Of a DNA stretch of 33,933 bases, positions 17,523 through 25,147 are shown one piece after another. The position numbers were made by a program, and so were the translations under genes. The DNA is from Candidatus Omnitrophota bacterium. Lineage in GTDB: Bacteria; Omnitrophota; Gorgyraeia; Zapsychrales; JANLHA01. The notes under the pieces were generated by a model that was given only the letters and a program-made list of their open reading frames with translations, was not told where the DNA came from and searched no databases. Each line of letters starts with the position of its first letter. Position 1 is the first letter of the stretch. The stretch covers positions 1 through 33,933 of the forward strand of contig JAGOJP010000010.1 in NCBI GenBank assembly GCA_017995055.1. Direction: 5' to 3'.

Positions 17523-18137
17523 ATGTCTAAAATAAAAATCCTGTGGGTGGCTGTTTTAGCCCTGTCTGTCTTGTCTCTCCCGGGCTGTGCGTCCAAACGT
17601 GTCAAACGCCTCAACCCCGACAAGGTCGTTGACCTCAGCGGGCGCTGGAATGACACGGACTCGCAACTGGTGGCCAAAGAAATGATCCAGGACGTGCTGT
17701 TCCGTCCCTGGAGCCAGACGTTTATGGGGCTCCACAACCGTCTTCCCGTGGTCGTCGTCGGCCCGGTTACGAACCGTAGTCATGAACATATTAACGCCGA
17801 TGTTTTTATAAAAGACCTGGAAAGGAATCTTTTGAATTCCGGTAAGATCAAATTCGTCGCGGCCAAAGGCGAGGAACGGGACGCCGTCCGTGATGAACGG
17901 TCATCCCAGCAGGAAGGCTATACGGATCCGGCGACGATTAAAGCGTTTGGCAAAGAAACCGGGGCTGACTTCATCATCATCGGGAGCATCAACTCGGTCA
18001 AAGACGAGGTTTCCGGACGGTACGTTATTCTGTATCAGGTTAATCTCGAACTTATTGATATTGAAACGAACCAGAAGGTCTGGATGGGGCAGAAAGATAT
18101 CAAGAAGTCCGTAAAAAGAAGCAAGTATTCATTGTGA
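17523..18137 (+). CDS. LpoB-like outer-membrane lipoprotein (penicillin-binding-protein activator family)
   Basis: This 204-residue protein has a lipoprotein signal with the lipobox LPGC and lipidated Cys22. The mature part resembles the LpoB/COG3417 family: a VVVVGPVTNRSHEHIN segment, GADFIIIGSINS and a final YQVNLELIDIETNQKVW strand. In Escherichia coli LpoB reaches from the outer membrane through peptidoglycan to activate PBP1b. A gene of the COG3014 type follows with a GTGA start/stop overlap, and the COG3417/COG3014 pairing is known from other genomes. AGGAGA precedes the ATG. Function as an activator here is family-based inference. Confidence 0.8.
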   Translation: MSKIKILWVAVLALSVLSLPGCASKRVKRLNPDKVVDLSGRWNDTDSQLVAKEMIQDVLFRPWSQTFMGLHNRLPVVVVGPVTNRSHEHINADVFIKDLERNLLNSGKIKFVAAKGEERDAVRDERSSQQEGYTDPATIKAFGKETGADFIIIGSINSVKDEVSGRYVILYQVNLELIDIETNQKVWMGQKDIKKSVKRSKYSL

Positions 18138-19534
18138 TATCCCTCCTTGGGTGTTTTTTTCAAAAACGCCATCTCTCAGTTTGTACCTGTGGGACGCGAG
18201 CGGCAGTTTCCCCGTTCTTGTATGCGGTTTTTATGCCGATCGTCCTGGCCGTCAGTTTGTCCTCCTGTGCTTCGGTGATGAGGGTCCAGCCGCAGGTCGG
18301 CCGTTTGGCAGCGTCGGGCCATTACGGTCAGGCCTTGAGTCTTCTTGAACGCCAACAGCCGGTTTATGGGAAGAATAATCAGTTATTATTTCTGTTGGAA
18401 AAAGGGATGATCCTGCACCGGAACGGCCAATACCAGGACAGTGTGGCTGTTTTTGAAGACGCCAAAATGCGGTGGGAAGACCTTTATACCAAATCTTTGT
18501 CAAAAATTACGGCCAGCTGGGTTGTCAATGATTATGCGCTCCCGTACCGGGGGGAAGATTTCGAGCGTGTTATGATGAGTATTTTTCAGGCCCTGAATTT
18601 TGCCGCTTTGGGGGATTTTGAATCGGCGCTTGTCGAGGCCCGTGATGTGGACAGCAAGCTTGAGGCTATCAATGCGCAATACCCTCCGGGGCAGAAAAAT
18701 GTGTATCGAGAGGATGCTTTTGCGAGGTTGTTGGCGGGCATCCTCTATGAATCAGCCGGATCCTATGCCAATTGGAATGACGCTTTCATCTCTTATGAAA
18801 AAGCTTATGAGGTTTACATAAGGGATTATCAGGAGCACTATGGCCTGGAGCCTCCCCGGGTGCTGTTGGAAAATTTATGCACGATGGCCCGGTGGATGGG
18901 GGGGGAGGCGAAGGAACGGTATCAGGACATCTTGTCAGGGCAAGACTGCCTGCCCCTTCAGGAGAAAAATAAAAAAGGAGAAGTCTTTGTTATCCAGTAT
19001 CATGGGACCGCACCGGTGAAACGAGCGGAGACCGTTGCCCTTCCTCTTCCCGGGGGGTATGTTTCCAGCTTTTCCTTCCCTCAATATGCTGAATGTATTT
19101 ATGAGGACGGGGCACGCTTGATAAGCGTGCGCGGTCAAAAGGGAGAGGGTGTTCAGGCGAAGACCGAACTCGGGGAGGATATCAGCCGTATTGCAGTTAA
19201 AAATCTTGCAGATCGAAAGACAAGAATTATGATGAAAGGCGTGGCCCGGTCGGCCGGCCGGTATTTTGTTGAAAAACATATTGAGGATGAGGTTGCCGAG
19301 AGGCATGGGCGGAATATATCCCGCTGGTTTCCTATGTTGGCCAGTTTTTTTAATTTGGCAGTCGAGCAGGCGGACTTAAGGTCCTGGCAGGCCCTGCCGG
19401 CTGAAATCAGGATGGCGCGGTTTATTCTTGATCCGGGGGACTATGCGTTTTATGGGGAGCAGGATGTTTTATTGGGGGAAGTTTCCTTGTCTTCCGGACA
19501 GAAAAAATTTATTCTTATGTGTTCAACCCCCTGA
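18134..19534 (+). CDS. COG3014-like lipoprotein
   Basis: The product is 466 residues, starting at a GTG that overlaps the upstream stop. A lipobox-like LSSC about 45 residues in suggests a lipoprotein with an unusually long N-terminal region. A shorter start at the in-frame TTG near residue 29 is possible but would leave no basic n-region. Residues about 55-240 contain TPR-like helical pairs (GHYGQALSLLERQQP, ALGDFESALVEARDV). The C-terminal half matches what is described for COG3014 proteins, which occur beside LpoB-like genes. Probable role: envelope protein acting with the LpoB homologue. Confidence 0.7.
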   Translation: MISLLGCFFQKRHLSVCTCGTRAAVSPFLYAVFMPIVLAVSLSSCASVMRVQPQVGRLAASGHYGQALSLLERQQPVYGKNNQLLFLLEKGMILHRNGQYQDSVAVFEDAKMRWEDLYTKSLSKITASWVVNDYALPYRGEDFERVMMSIFQALNFAALGDFESALVEARDVDSKLEAINAQYPPGQKNVYREDAFARLLAGILYESAGSYANWNDAFISYEKAYEVYIRDYQEHYGLEPPRVLLENLCTMARWMGGEAKERYQDILSGQDCLPLQEKNKKGEVFVIQYHGTAPVKRAETVALPLPGGYVSSFSFPQYAECIYEDGARLISVRGQKGEGVQAKTELGEDISRIAVKNLADRKTRIMMKGVARSAGRYFVEKHIEDEVAERHGRNISRWFPMLASFFNLAVEQADLRSWQALPAEIRMARFILDPGDYAFYGEQDVLLGEVSLSSGQKKFILMCSTP

Positions 19535-19602
19535 GCTTTGGGAGGCGCAAAAAAGAGGCGGAGACACGGATGGGGGGTGGAATCATCATGCCGAATTTTG
19601 AT

Positions 19603-19631
19603 TTGCGTTACTTTTCAAATATGTGTATGAT
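19603..19631 (+). promoter_or_regulatory. Candidate promoter of the PEPCK gene
   Basis: TTGCGT (19603-19608), a 17-nt spacer and TATGAT (19626-19631, five of six consensus bases) lie in the 150-bp gap upstream of the PEPCK gene. The -35 match is modest. Confidence 0.4.
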
Positions 19632-19688
19632 AGGACTCCGAAACCGCTGTCGGAAATTTAAGGAAGATTATTAATGGAGGAGTTGTTG

Positions 19689-21329
19689 ATGAAGACTATT
19701 ACGGATCTCGGACTCGAAAAGATTGGCATTACCAGCGTAAAGAAAATTTTTTATAATCTTTCCTATGATGACATCTATAGGGAAGAGCTGAATCCGGCCT
19801 TAGATGGTTATGAGAAAGGGCTCTTGACAAACCTGGGGGCTGTGGCTGTGGATACAGGCCGCTTTACCGGACGCTCTCCCAAAGATAAATATTTTGTGGA
19901 AGAGCCGTCTTCTCAAGACAAGATATGGTGGGGCACGGGGTTATCGTCCCCAACGGGAAATAATGCTGATAACCGCCGCCTTTCTCCGCAGGGCTGGGCC
20001 GCCCTGAAGCAAATTTCTCTTAACCAGCTTAACGGGCAGACGTTGTATGTGATGGACGGGTTTTGCGGGGCGAACAAAGACACGCGGCTCTCGGTTCGTA
20101 TTATCACGGAGGTCGCCTGGGTTGCGCATTTTTTTAAGAATATGTTTATCCGCCCGGAAGAAGACGAACTTAAGGATTTTAATCCGGACTGGACGATTTT
20201 GCATGCGTGTAAAACCGTGTGCCAGGATTTTCAAAAATACGATATGCGGTCGGAAGTATTTGCCGCGTTCCATATCGCGGAAAGGATGACCTGTATCGGG
20301 GGAACGTGGTATGGGGGGGAAATTAAAAAGGGGATTTTTACCATCATGAACTATTTCCTCCCGCTGAAAGGGATTGGTTCTTTTCATTGTTCAGCAAATA
20401 AAGGGAAAGCCGGAGACACCGCTTTGTTTTTTGGCTTATCCGGGACGGGGAAAACCTCTCTGTCCACCGATCCCAAGCGTCAGCTGATCGGCGATGATGA
20501 ACACGGATGGGATGACGAGGGGGTGTTCAACTTCGAGGGGGGGTGTTACGCCAAATGTATCAACCTTTCCCCTCAGAATGAGCCGGAAATCTTCCGGGCG
20601 ATCCGGCGGGACGCCCTGTTGGAGAACGTGGTTGTTGAGGCTCAGGGGGATGTGGATTTCACCTCTGTAGCCAAAACGCAGAACACCCGGGTTTCCTATC
20701 CGATTTATCATATTGACAATATCGTGAAGCCGGTTTCCAAAGGGACGCACCCTTCCAAAATTATTTTTCTCACCTGTGATGCTTATGGCATTTTGCCTCC
20801 GGTCGCCAGGTTGACAAAAGAGCAGGCCATGTATCATTTTTTGAGTGGCTATACCGCAAAGGTCGCCGGGACGGAGCTGGGGGTTAAAGAACCCCAGCCG
20901 TCTTTTTCCGCCTGCTTTGGCCAGGCGTTCTTGCCTCTTCATCCCACGGTGTATGCGGAAATTCTGGGTAAAAAAATGGCTCAGCACGGTTCAACGGCGT
21001 ATTTGGTTAACACCGGATGGATCGGCGGGAAATACGGCGTGGGGCACCGTATCCCGATCCAGGAGACCCGGGCGATCATTGATGCCATTCTGGAAGGGGC
21101 TATTGATCATGAGGAATATGACGTGATGCCGGTCTTTCATCTGCGGACCCCCAGGAAGGTGGCGAAGGTAAGCCAGCAATATCTCAATCCGCGGGAATGC
21201 TGGAAGGATAAAAACGAATATGACGCGTCCGCCAGGAAACTTGCGGACATGTTTCAAACCCATTTCAGGAATTTTACCGACACAGATACCGGAAAAGAAT
21301 TGGAAAAGGCCGGGCCGCAGCTGTCGTGA
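19689..21329 (+). CDS. pckA: Phosphoenolpyruvate carboxykinase, ATP-dependent
   Basis: The product is 546 residues from the ATG at 19689, close to the usual 540. It catalyses oxaloacetate + ATP to PEP + CO2 + ADP, the entry step of gluconeogenesis; some bacteria run it in reverse. Signatures include TGRSPKDK near the N-terminus, [13 protein letters not shown], the kinase P-loop [11 protein letters not shown] and the following DDEHGWDD metal-binding segment, all typical of the ATP family. A second ATG at 19674, five codons upstream, also has a Shine-Dalgarno-like AAGGA. I prefer 19689 because GGAGGAG sits at ideal distance before it. The DsbA-like gene follows after 33 nt and may be cotranscribed. 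Confidence 0.95.
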   Translation: MKTITDLGLEKIGITSVKKIFYNLSYDDIYREELNPALDGYEKGLLTNLGAVAVDTGRFTGRSPKDKYFVEEPSSQDKIWWGTGLSSPTGNNADNRRLSPQGWAALKQISLNQLNGQTLYVMDGFCGANKDTRLSVRIITEVAWVAHFFKNMFIRPEEDELKDFNPDWTILHACKTVCQDFQKYDMRSEVFAAFHIAERMTCIGGTWYGGEIKKGIFTIMNYFLPLKGIGSFHCSANKGKAGDTALFFGLSGTGKTSLSTDPKRQLIGDDEHGWDDEGVFNFEGGCYAKCINLSPQNEPEIFRAIRRDALLENVVVEAQGDVDFTSVAKTQNTRVSYPIYHIDNIVKPVSKGTHPSKIIFLTCDAYGILPPVARLTKEQAMYHFLSGYTAKVAGTELGVKEPQPSFSACFGQAFLPLHPTVYAEILGKKMAQHGSTAYLVNTGWIGGKYGVGHRIPIQETRAIIDAILEGAIDHEEYDVMPVFHLRTPRKVAKVSQQYLNPRECWKDKNEYDASARKLADMFQTHFRNFTDTDTGKELEKAGPQLS

Positions 21330-21362
21330 GAAGTCTGAGAGCCTGGATGCGGGCGGGTCATT

Positions 21363-21965
21363 ATGAAAAAATTTGCCAAGACATTTTTGACTCTGGCTGT
21401 CTTCAGTATCGGCGTTGCCGTTATCTCCCTGGGGCGACATTTTTTTCCGTCGGATATGGGGATTGTGGCCTTGTCCGATGCCGGCCGGACCAGGGGCGCC
21501 CCGTCCGCCCCGATCCGGATTATTGAATACCTGGATTACGGCTGCCCGGCTTGCGCGACGGGAGTCTGGATGTTGCGGGAATATATGACCCGGTTCCCGG
21601 AAAAAATTGTTGTTGTTTTTCGTTATTTCCCGCTTCACGATGAAAAGAGTGCCGTTTATGCGGAATGCGCCGCGCGTCAGAATAAATTCTGGGAATTTTC
21701 TGAAGCCTTGCTTTCCCATCAACAAGCCTGGAAAAACAGCCCGGCTCCGGATCAATATTTAGACCAGGTTGCGGAAAGCGTCGGGCTGAACATGAACTTC
21801 CTGGAAAGCTGCCGGCAGGATGACCGTATTTTGGCGTTAGTCAGGGAGTCGAAGGTGCAGGCGGAAAAGAGGGGAGTCAAGGCAACCCCGACATATTTCG
21901 TGAACGGACACAGGTTTGTCGGCTTAAAAGGCCTGAAAGATATCCTGGATAAGCAGTTGAAATAA
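21363..21965 (+). CDS. DsbA-like thioredoxin-fold protein, exported
   Basis: This 200-residue protein begins with an N-terminal hydrophobic signal or anchor (about 7-24). A DsbA/Thioredoxin_4-type domain follows with the active site C61-P-A-C64 after EYLDYG, and a cis-proline segment KATPTYFVNG near residue 175. The CPAC dithiol suggests disulfide oxidase, reductase or isomerase activity outside the cytoplasm. Downstream lie a MauE/DoxX-like membrane protein and a secreted Memo-AMMECR1 fusion, so the three may form an extracytoplasmic redox module. The ribosome-binding site is weak. Confidence 0.85.
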   Translation: MKKFAKTFLTLAVFSIGVAVISLGRHFFPSDMGIVALSDAGRTRGAPSAPIRIIEYLDYGCPACATGVWMLREYMTRFPEKIVVVFRYFPLHDEKSAVYAECAARQNKFWEFSEALLSHQQAWKNSPAPDQYLDQVAESVGLNMNFLESCRQDDRILALVRESKVQAEKRGVKATPTYFVNGHRFVGLKGLKDILDKQLK

Positions 21966-22009
21966 TGCCGGGATACTGGCTTTTGTTTCCTATTCCCGCC
22001 TAGGTGTCT

Positions 22010-22471
22010 ATGAGAAAATTTTTAAATATCATTGTCGTGTTTCGGGTTCTTCTGGGGGTTTTTTTTGCGGTGGTGGCCGCGGAAAAACTATTAACCCCCT
22101 ATGAGAACTTTTTGTATATTATTCAAGGGTACGATGTTTTGCCGCTGTCTTTGGCCCGTCTTGCGGCGATAGCTGTCCCTTGGGTCGAGTTTTTCCTGGG
22201 CGTCTTTTTAGTGTTGGGGTTGTGGCTTAAACCCGTGCTCCGGCTTTTGCTGTTAATGATCAGCGCGTTTATTTTAATGTTGGGGCAGGCCATTCTCCGG
22301 CATCTGCCGCTTAAGGATTGCGGCTGTTATGGTGAGTTGCTTTCTCTCCCGCTTCATGTTAGTATACTTCTGGACATGGGATTATTCTTGGCTGTCGCGG
22401 GGCTTTTGAAATATTTCCCGTGGACGTCCTGTGTGAGCCTGGACCGTTATTTTGAAGCCCAAAATTCATGA
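22010..22471 (+). CDS. MauE/DoxX-like four-helix membrane protein
   Basis: The product is 153 residues from the ATG at 22010; a GTG two codons earlier lacks a Shine-Dalgarno sequence. About four membrane spans are visible (roughly residues 8-26, 46-70, 75-95 and 112-133). A DCGCYGE motif near residue 104, between spans 3 and 4, matches the cysteine pair of MauE-type proteins, which are thought to exchange electrons or disulfides with a thioredoxin-like partner. The DsbA-like protein just upstream is the obvious partner. The stop overlaps the next start as ATGA. Confidence 0.75.
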   Translation: MRKFLNIIVVFRVLLGVFFAVVAAEKLLTPYENFLYIIQGYDVLPLSLARLAAIAVPWVEFFLGVFLVLGLWLKPVLRLLLLMISAFILMLGQAILRHLPLKDCGCYGELLSLPLHVSILLDMGLFLAVAGLLKYFPWTSCVSLDRYFEAQNS

Positions 22472-23973
22472 AAGCTGTCATTACATTTTTATGGGTCTTA
22501 TTCTTTATGGCTCCTGGAGCTTATGGCGATAATATAAAACAGCCGAACGTCAGCGGGCAGTTTTATAGCGCAAACCCGAGCCGTCTTGCGGCGCATATTG
22601 ATCACTTTTTCTCCCAGGCGGATATCTCTCCGACAGATAAGGATGTGTGTATTCTCATTGCTCCTCACGCCGGCTATGTGTATTCCGGCGGCGTGGCGGC
22701 TTATGGGTACAAGGCTTTGAGCCGGAAGACGTACCGCACGATCGTCGTCCTTTCCCCCAGCCATCAGTATCCTTTTGACGGAGTTTCTATTTGGAAAGAC
22801 GGGGCATTTCACACACCGCTGGGGGACATCCCGGTGGATGGTGATTTTGCCGCTAAACTGTTAGAGCAGAATGAGGACTTTATCAATGCCCCGCAGGCCT
22901 TTGAGGGCGAGCATGCCGTTGAGGTTCAGCTGCCGTTTTTGCAGAAGACATTTAAAGATTTCAAAATTGTCCCGGTCATTTTCGGACAGCCCGGCAAAAA
23001 ACTCTGTGAGGCTTTTGCCGACAGCCTGGATGCCGTGATCGGAGACCGCCAGGATGTCCTGGTCGTGGTCAGTTCGGATATGTCTCATTACCATAATGAC
23101 AAGACCGCCCGCGACATGGACCGCAAAACAATTCAGGCGATTGAAAATTTGGCTTTAGACGAGTTTTGGACAAAGACCAGTTCCCGGGAACTGGAAATGT
23201 GCGGATGCCACCCGGTGATGTCCGCTTTATTCCTCGCCCGGAAGAGGGGCTTGAAACCTGAGGTGTTGAAATACGCCCATTCCGGCGACGTATCCGGGGA
23301 TAAGAGCCGGGTCGTGGGGTATTCGTCCATTATGTTTTACAAGCCGAAAGGGGCGTTGAAGGATGGGGCGCCCGGGGATGATGCCGACACGCAAGAGGGC
23401 GTTGCTCCGTTAACTCGCGGGCAAAAGGCCCGGTTGATTGAGATTGCCCGCAAGACCATTCAGGACTATATCTTGAACGGAACCGTTAGGAACGTTGAGG
23501 AAGCGGACCCGCGTCTTGCGGCGGAGGAAGGGGCGTTTGTGACCCTGCATAAGCGTAAAATGTTGAGGGGGTGTATCGGGAACATTGTCGCGCGCGGGCC
23601 GTTGTATCTCACGGTCAGGGATATGGCGATTGCCGCCGCTACTCAGGATCCCCGGTTTCCAGCCGTGACCAAAGAGGAACTGGATCAGTTGGATGTGGAA
23701 ATATCGGTTTTGTCCAGACCACGCCGCTGCCGGGACGTGAATGAGATCAAAATGGGAACGCATGGCGTGATTGTGCGTAAGGGAATTTTTCATCAGGGGG
23801 TTTTTCTTCCGCAGGTGGCTACGGAGACCGGCTGGACCCGGGAAGAGTTTTTATCAAATCTGTGTATGCATAAAGCCGGGTTGCCGCCTGATGCCTGGAA
23901 AGACCCCAAGACTCACATTGAGATTTTTACCGCAGATGTTTTTTCCGAACAGGACGTGGCGGCTGAGGAATAA
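22468..23973 (+). CDS. Memo-AMMECR1 fusion (AmmeMemoRadiSam proteins B and A) with a signal peptide
   Basis: The product is 501 residues. Residues 1-20 form a Sec-type signal peptide ending in GAYG. A Memo domain (about 24-293) follows with the metal-ligand positions of human MEMO1 conserved: H67 (APHAGYVYSG), H99 (SPSHQ), D204/H207 (SSDMSH) and C245 (CGCHP). An AMMECR1 domain (about 315-495) with the hallmark LRGCIGN comes next. Fused B/A proteins are known, but family members are usually considered cytosolic partners of a radical SAM enzyme, which is not adjacent here. Human MEMO1 binds iron or copper. The gene is coupled to the MauE-like gene and the block ends at a strong terminator. Confidence 0.88.
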   Translation: MKAVITFLWVLFFMAPGAYGDNIKQPNVSGQFYSANPSRLAAHIDHFFSQADISPTDKDVCILIAPHAGYVYSGGVAAYGYKALSRKTYRTIVVLSPSHQYPFDGVSIWKDGAFHTPLGDIPVDGDFAAKLLEQNEDFINAPQAFEGEHAVEVQLPFLQKTFKDFKIVPVIFGQPGKKLCEAFADSLDAVIGDRQDVLVVVSSDMSHYHNDKTARDMDRKTIQAIENLALDEFWTKTSSRELEMCGCHPVMSALFLARKRGLKPEVLKYAHSGDVSGDKSRVVGYSSIMFYKPKGALKDGAPGDDADTQEGVAPLTRGQKARLIEIARKTIQDYILNGTVRNVEEADPRLAAEEGAFVTLHKRKMLRGCIGNIVARGPLYLTVRDMAIAAATQDPRFPAVTKEELDQLDVEISVLSRPRRCRDVNEIKMGTHGVIVRKGIFHQGVFLPQVATETGWTREEFLSNLCMHKAGLPPDAWKDPKTHIEIFTADVFSEQDVAAEE

Positions 23974-24029
23974 ATGACTTTCATCGAGAGGTCCGTTCCG
24001 GGGGTGTCCTGAGAACGGGATGACACAAA

Positions 24030-24062
24030 CAGTTCATAATCGGGCATGAACTGCTTTTTTTT
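24030..24062 (+). terminator. Intrinsic terminator after the Memo-AMMECR1 gene
   Basis: A perfect 8-bp stem (CAGTTCAT with ATGAACTG) around an 8-nt loop is followed by one C and eight T residues. It closes the PEPCK-to-Memo operon. Confidence 0.85.
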
Positions 24063-24116
24063 ACATATTTATACGTTGTTCCCCATAGGTGAACGGAAAG
24101 GCAGGCCTGTTTTTAT

Positions 24117-24145
24117 TAGACAGAAGAATAGTGATCATGTATAAT
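24117..24145 (+). promoter_or_regulatory. Promoter of the coiled-coil gene at 24223
   Basis: TAGACA (24117-24122), a 17-nt spacer and a perfect TATAAT (24140-24145) form a strong sigma70-type promoter directly after the preceding terminator, with a leader of about 70 nt. Confidence 0.6.
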
Positions 24146-24222
24146 AAAAGCACTGAAAGAAGGGCAGGAACCAGATTTTCAGGGGTTTTTTAAATATAAC
24201 ATTTTAAAAGGAAGAGGACGCT

Positions 24223-24669
24223 ATGGGCCCCAAGAAAGGATATGTGTTTTTTGCCGTGTGTTTCATCTTCTGTTCCCCGGTTTGGGCGCAAACAACGACC
24301 GTACAACAGGGCGAGCAGCAGGTAACCGAGAGCGGAGGCCGTTCAACAAATACGCAAAATCTTAGCCAGGTGATTAAGGCGAAAAGCCAGGATGCGGCGT
24401 TGCGCATCAGGGATTTGATGGCCAGGCTTGAATCCCAGAAACAGCGTATCCGGGACATGCAGGATAAGAATGAAATGGCGCAACAGAAGATGCGGGATCT
24501 GGTTGAAAGAAACAAGTTTTTGGCGGAACAAAAGATCAGAGACATGGAACAGAAAAATCTGGAAATTAAATACCGGATACAGGATGTCAGGGCCAAGAAT
24601 CAAATGCAGCAGCAGCGTATTCAGGATATGCAGGCCAAGTTAAAAGATATGCAGCAGCGGAACCGTTAA
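24223..24669 (+). CDS. Exported coiled-coil protein with 14-residue repeats
   Basis: The product is 148 residues. A Sec signal peptide ends at VWA (residue 22). After a Gln/Thr/Ser-rich segment, residues 61-136 contain six repeats headed by (R/K)(I/M)(R/Q)D(M/L/V), at residues 61, 75, 89, 104, 118 and 132. The period is two heptads, with one 15-residue stutter. The repeat core is charged and Gln-rich and should form one long helix. No family is recognised. An envelope structural or tethering role is plausible. GGAAGAGGA precedes the ATG, and its own promoter lies 78 nt upstream. Confidence 0.7.
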   Translation: MGPKKGYVFFAVCFIFCSPVWAQTTTVQQGEQQVTESGGRSTNTQNLSQVIKAKSQDAALRIRDLMARLESQKQRIRDMQDKNEMAQQKMRDLVERNKFLAEQKIRDMEQKNLEIKYRIQDVRAKNQMQQQRIQDMQAKLKDMQQRNR

Positions 24670-24704
24670 CCGGGATTAATATATTTTTTAATTCCATGAG
24701 TATT

Positions 24705-24907
24705 TAGGTTACATGACTCCAAGGAGAGTAACCTAGAAATGCGAATTGATCCTTCAGCGAGTGAGGCAAGCGAACGAGTCGAAGGATATTGGTTTAATAC
24801 CCCACAGCTTGCTGCGGTTCATGGAGTCCAGAGTTTGCTCTGGGATTTATCCCTTTGATTTTAAGCGGTCTCCTTTAAACCCCCCACAAGAAAGTGGGGG
24901 GTTTTTT
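24705..24907 (+). ncRNA. Candidate structured RNA: series of hairpins ending in an intrinsic terminator
   Basis: This lies within the 478-nt non-coding stretch from 24670 to 25147. In order it contains an 8-bp stem (TAGGTTAC 24705-24712 with GTAACCTA 24728-24735) with an inner CTCC/GGAG pair, a 7-bp stem (ATCCTTC 24749-24755 with GAAGGAT 24781-24787) and a CUUG-type hairpin (24802-24817). A CCAGAG/CTCTGG hairpin with a UUUG loop (24828-24843) and the terminator at 24877-24907 follow. No ORF in it looks like protein. It could be a small RNA, a processed 3' UTR of the upstream gene, or a REP-like non-autonomous mobile repeat. No clear promoter was found directly upstream. Confidence 0.4.
24877..24907 (+). 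terminator. Strong intrinsic terminator
   Basis: CCCCCCAC and GTGGGGGG form a perfect 8-bp stem with an AAGAAA loop; three flanking A:T pairs extend it, and it is followed by TTTTTT. It ends the hairpin-rich non-coding block downstream of the coiled-coil gene. Confidence 0.9.
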
Positions 24908-24960
24908 GTGGAACCCGGATCGGGCGCTGGAAGGTCATGAATGAACATTGGTTTTATGAC

Positions 24961-24989
24961 TTGACTAAACCCGTTAAACCCATCAAAAT
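24961..24989 (+). promoter_or_regulatory. Candidate promoter of the coiled-coil operon at 25148
   Basis: TTGACT (24961-24966), a 17-nt spacer and CAAAAT (24984-24989) would start a transcript near 24996 with a leader of about 150 nt. A weak AAGCAA/TTGCTT hairpin followed by five T residues (25003-25026) lies early in that leader. Confidence 0.4.
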
Positions 24990-25034
24990 AAAACACAAGA
25001 GAAAGCAATAGTTTTGCTTCGTTTTTAAGAAAGC

Positions 25035-25117
25035 TGCCGTTAGGAGCCTGTAGATTTTATCCGTCTTCACAGAAGATGACGGGCGTACCCGTAGCGGAAG
25101 GCGAGAGATTAACGGCA
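25035..25117 (+). promoter_or_regulatory. Structured leader of the coiled-coil gene, riboswitch-like but unidentified
   Basis: A perfect 8-bp outer stem (TGCCGTTA 25035-25042 with TAACGGCA 25110-25117) encloses 67 nt. Nested inside are a TCTTC/GAAGA hairpin with an ACA loop (25064-25076), flanking CCG/CGG pairing, and a CGGG/CCCG hairpin with a CGTA loop (25080-25091). Purine-rich unpaired segments (AGCGGAAGGCGAGAGA) follow. I do not recognise a known riboswitch class. Confidence 0.4.
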
Positions 25118-25147
25118 TGGGGTTTCATAAATTCTGACTTTAATATT

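Noticed and set aside
20991-21755. 254-codon minus-strand ORF
   Set aside because: It is antisense to the PEPCK gene and the DsbA-like gene, both clearly coding, and has no recognisable domain.
24723-24740. Ribosome-binding site for a small ORF (AAGGAG near 24721-24726)
   Set aside because: The AGGAG is part of the first stem-loop and the ATG that follows opens only a short frame without protein character.
24749-24787. Single CRISPR-like repeat unit
   Set aside because: It is an isolated inverted repeat with no regularly spaced copies and no cas genes.
24746-24940. 64-codon + strand ORF in the non-coding block
   Set aside because: It runs through several hairpins and the terminator, shows no protein-like pattern, and has no ribosome-binding site.
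25003-25026. AAGCAA/TTGCTT hairpin with T tract as a firm terminator
   Set aside because: The stem is only 6 bp and AT-rich, too weak to call as a terminator on its own; it is mentioned as part of the leader.
25076-25147. Upstream ATG for the coiled-coil gene
   Set aside because: It begins inside the folded leader, lacks a ribosome-binding site, and puts unremarkable residues before the membrane anchor. It is kept as an alternative.
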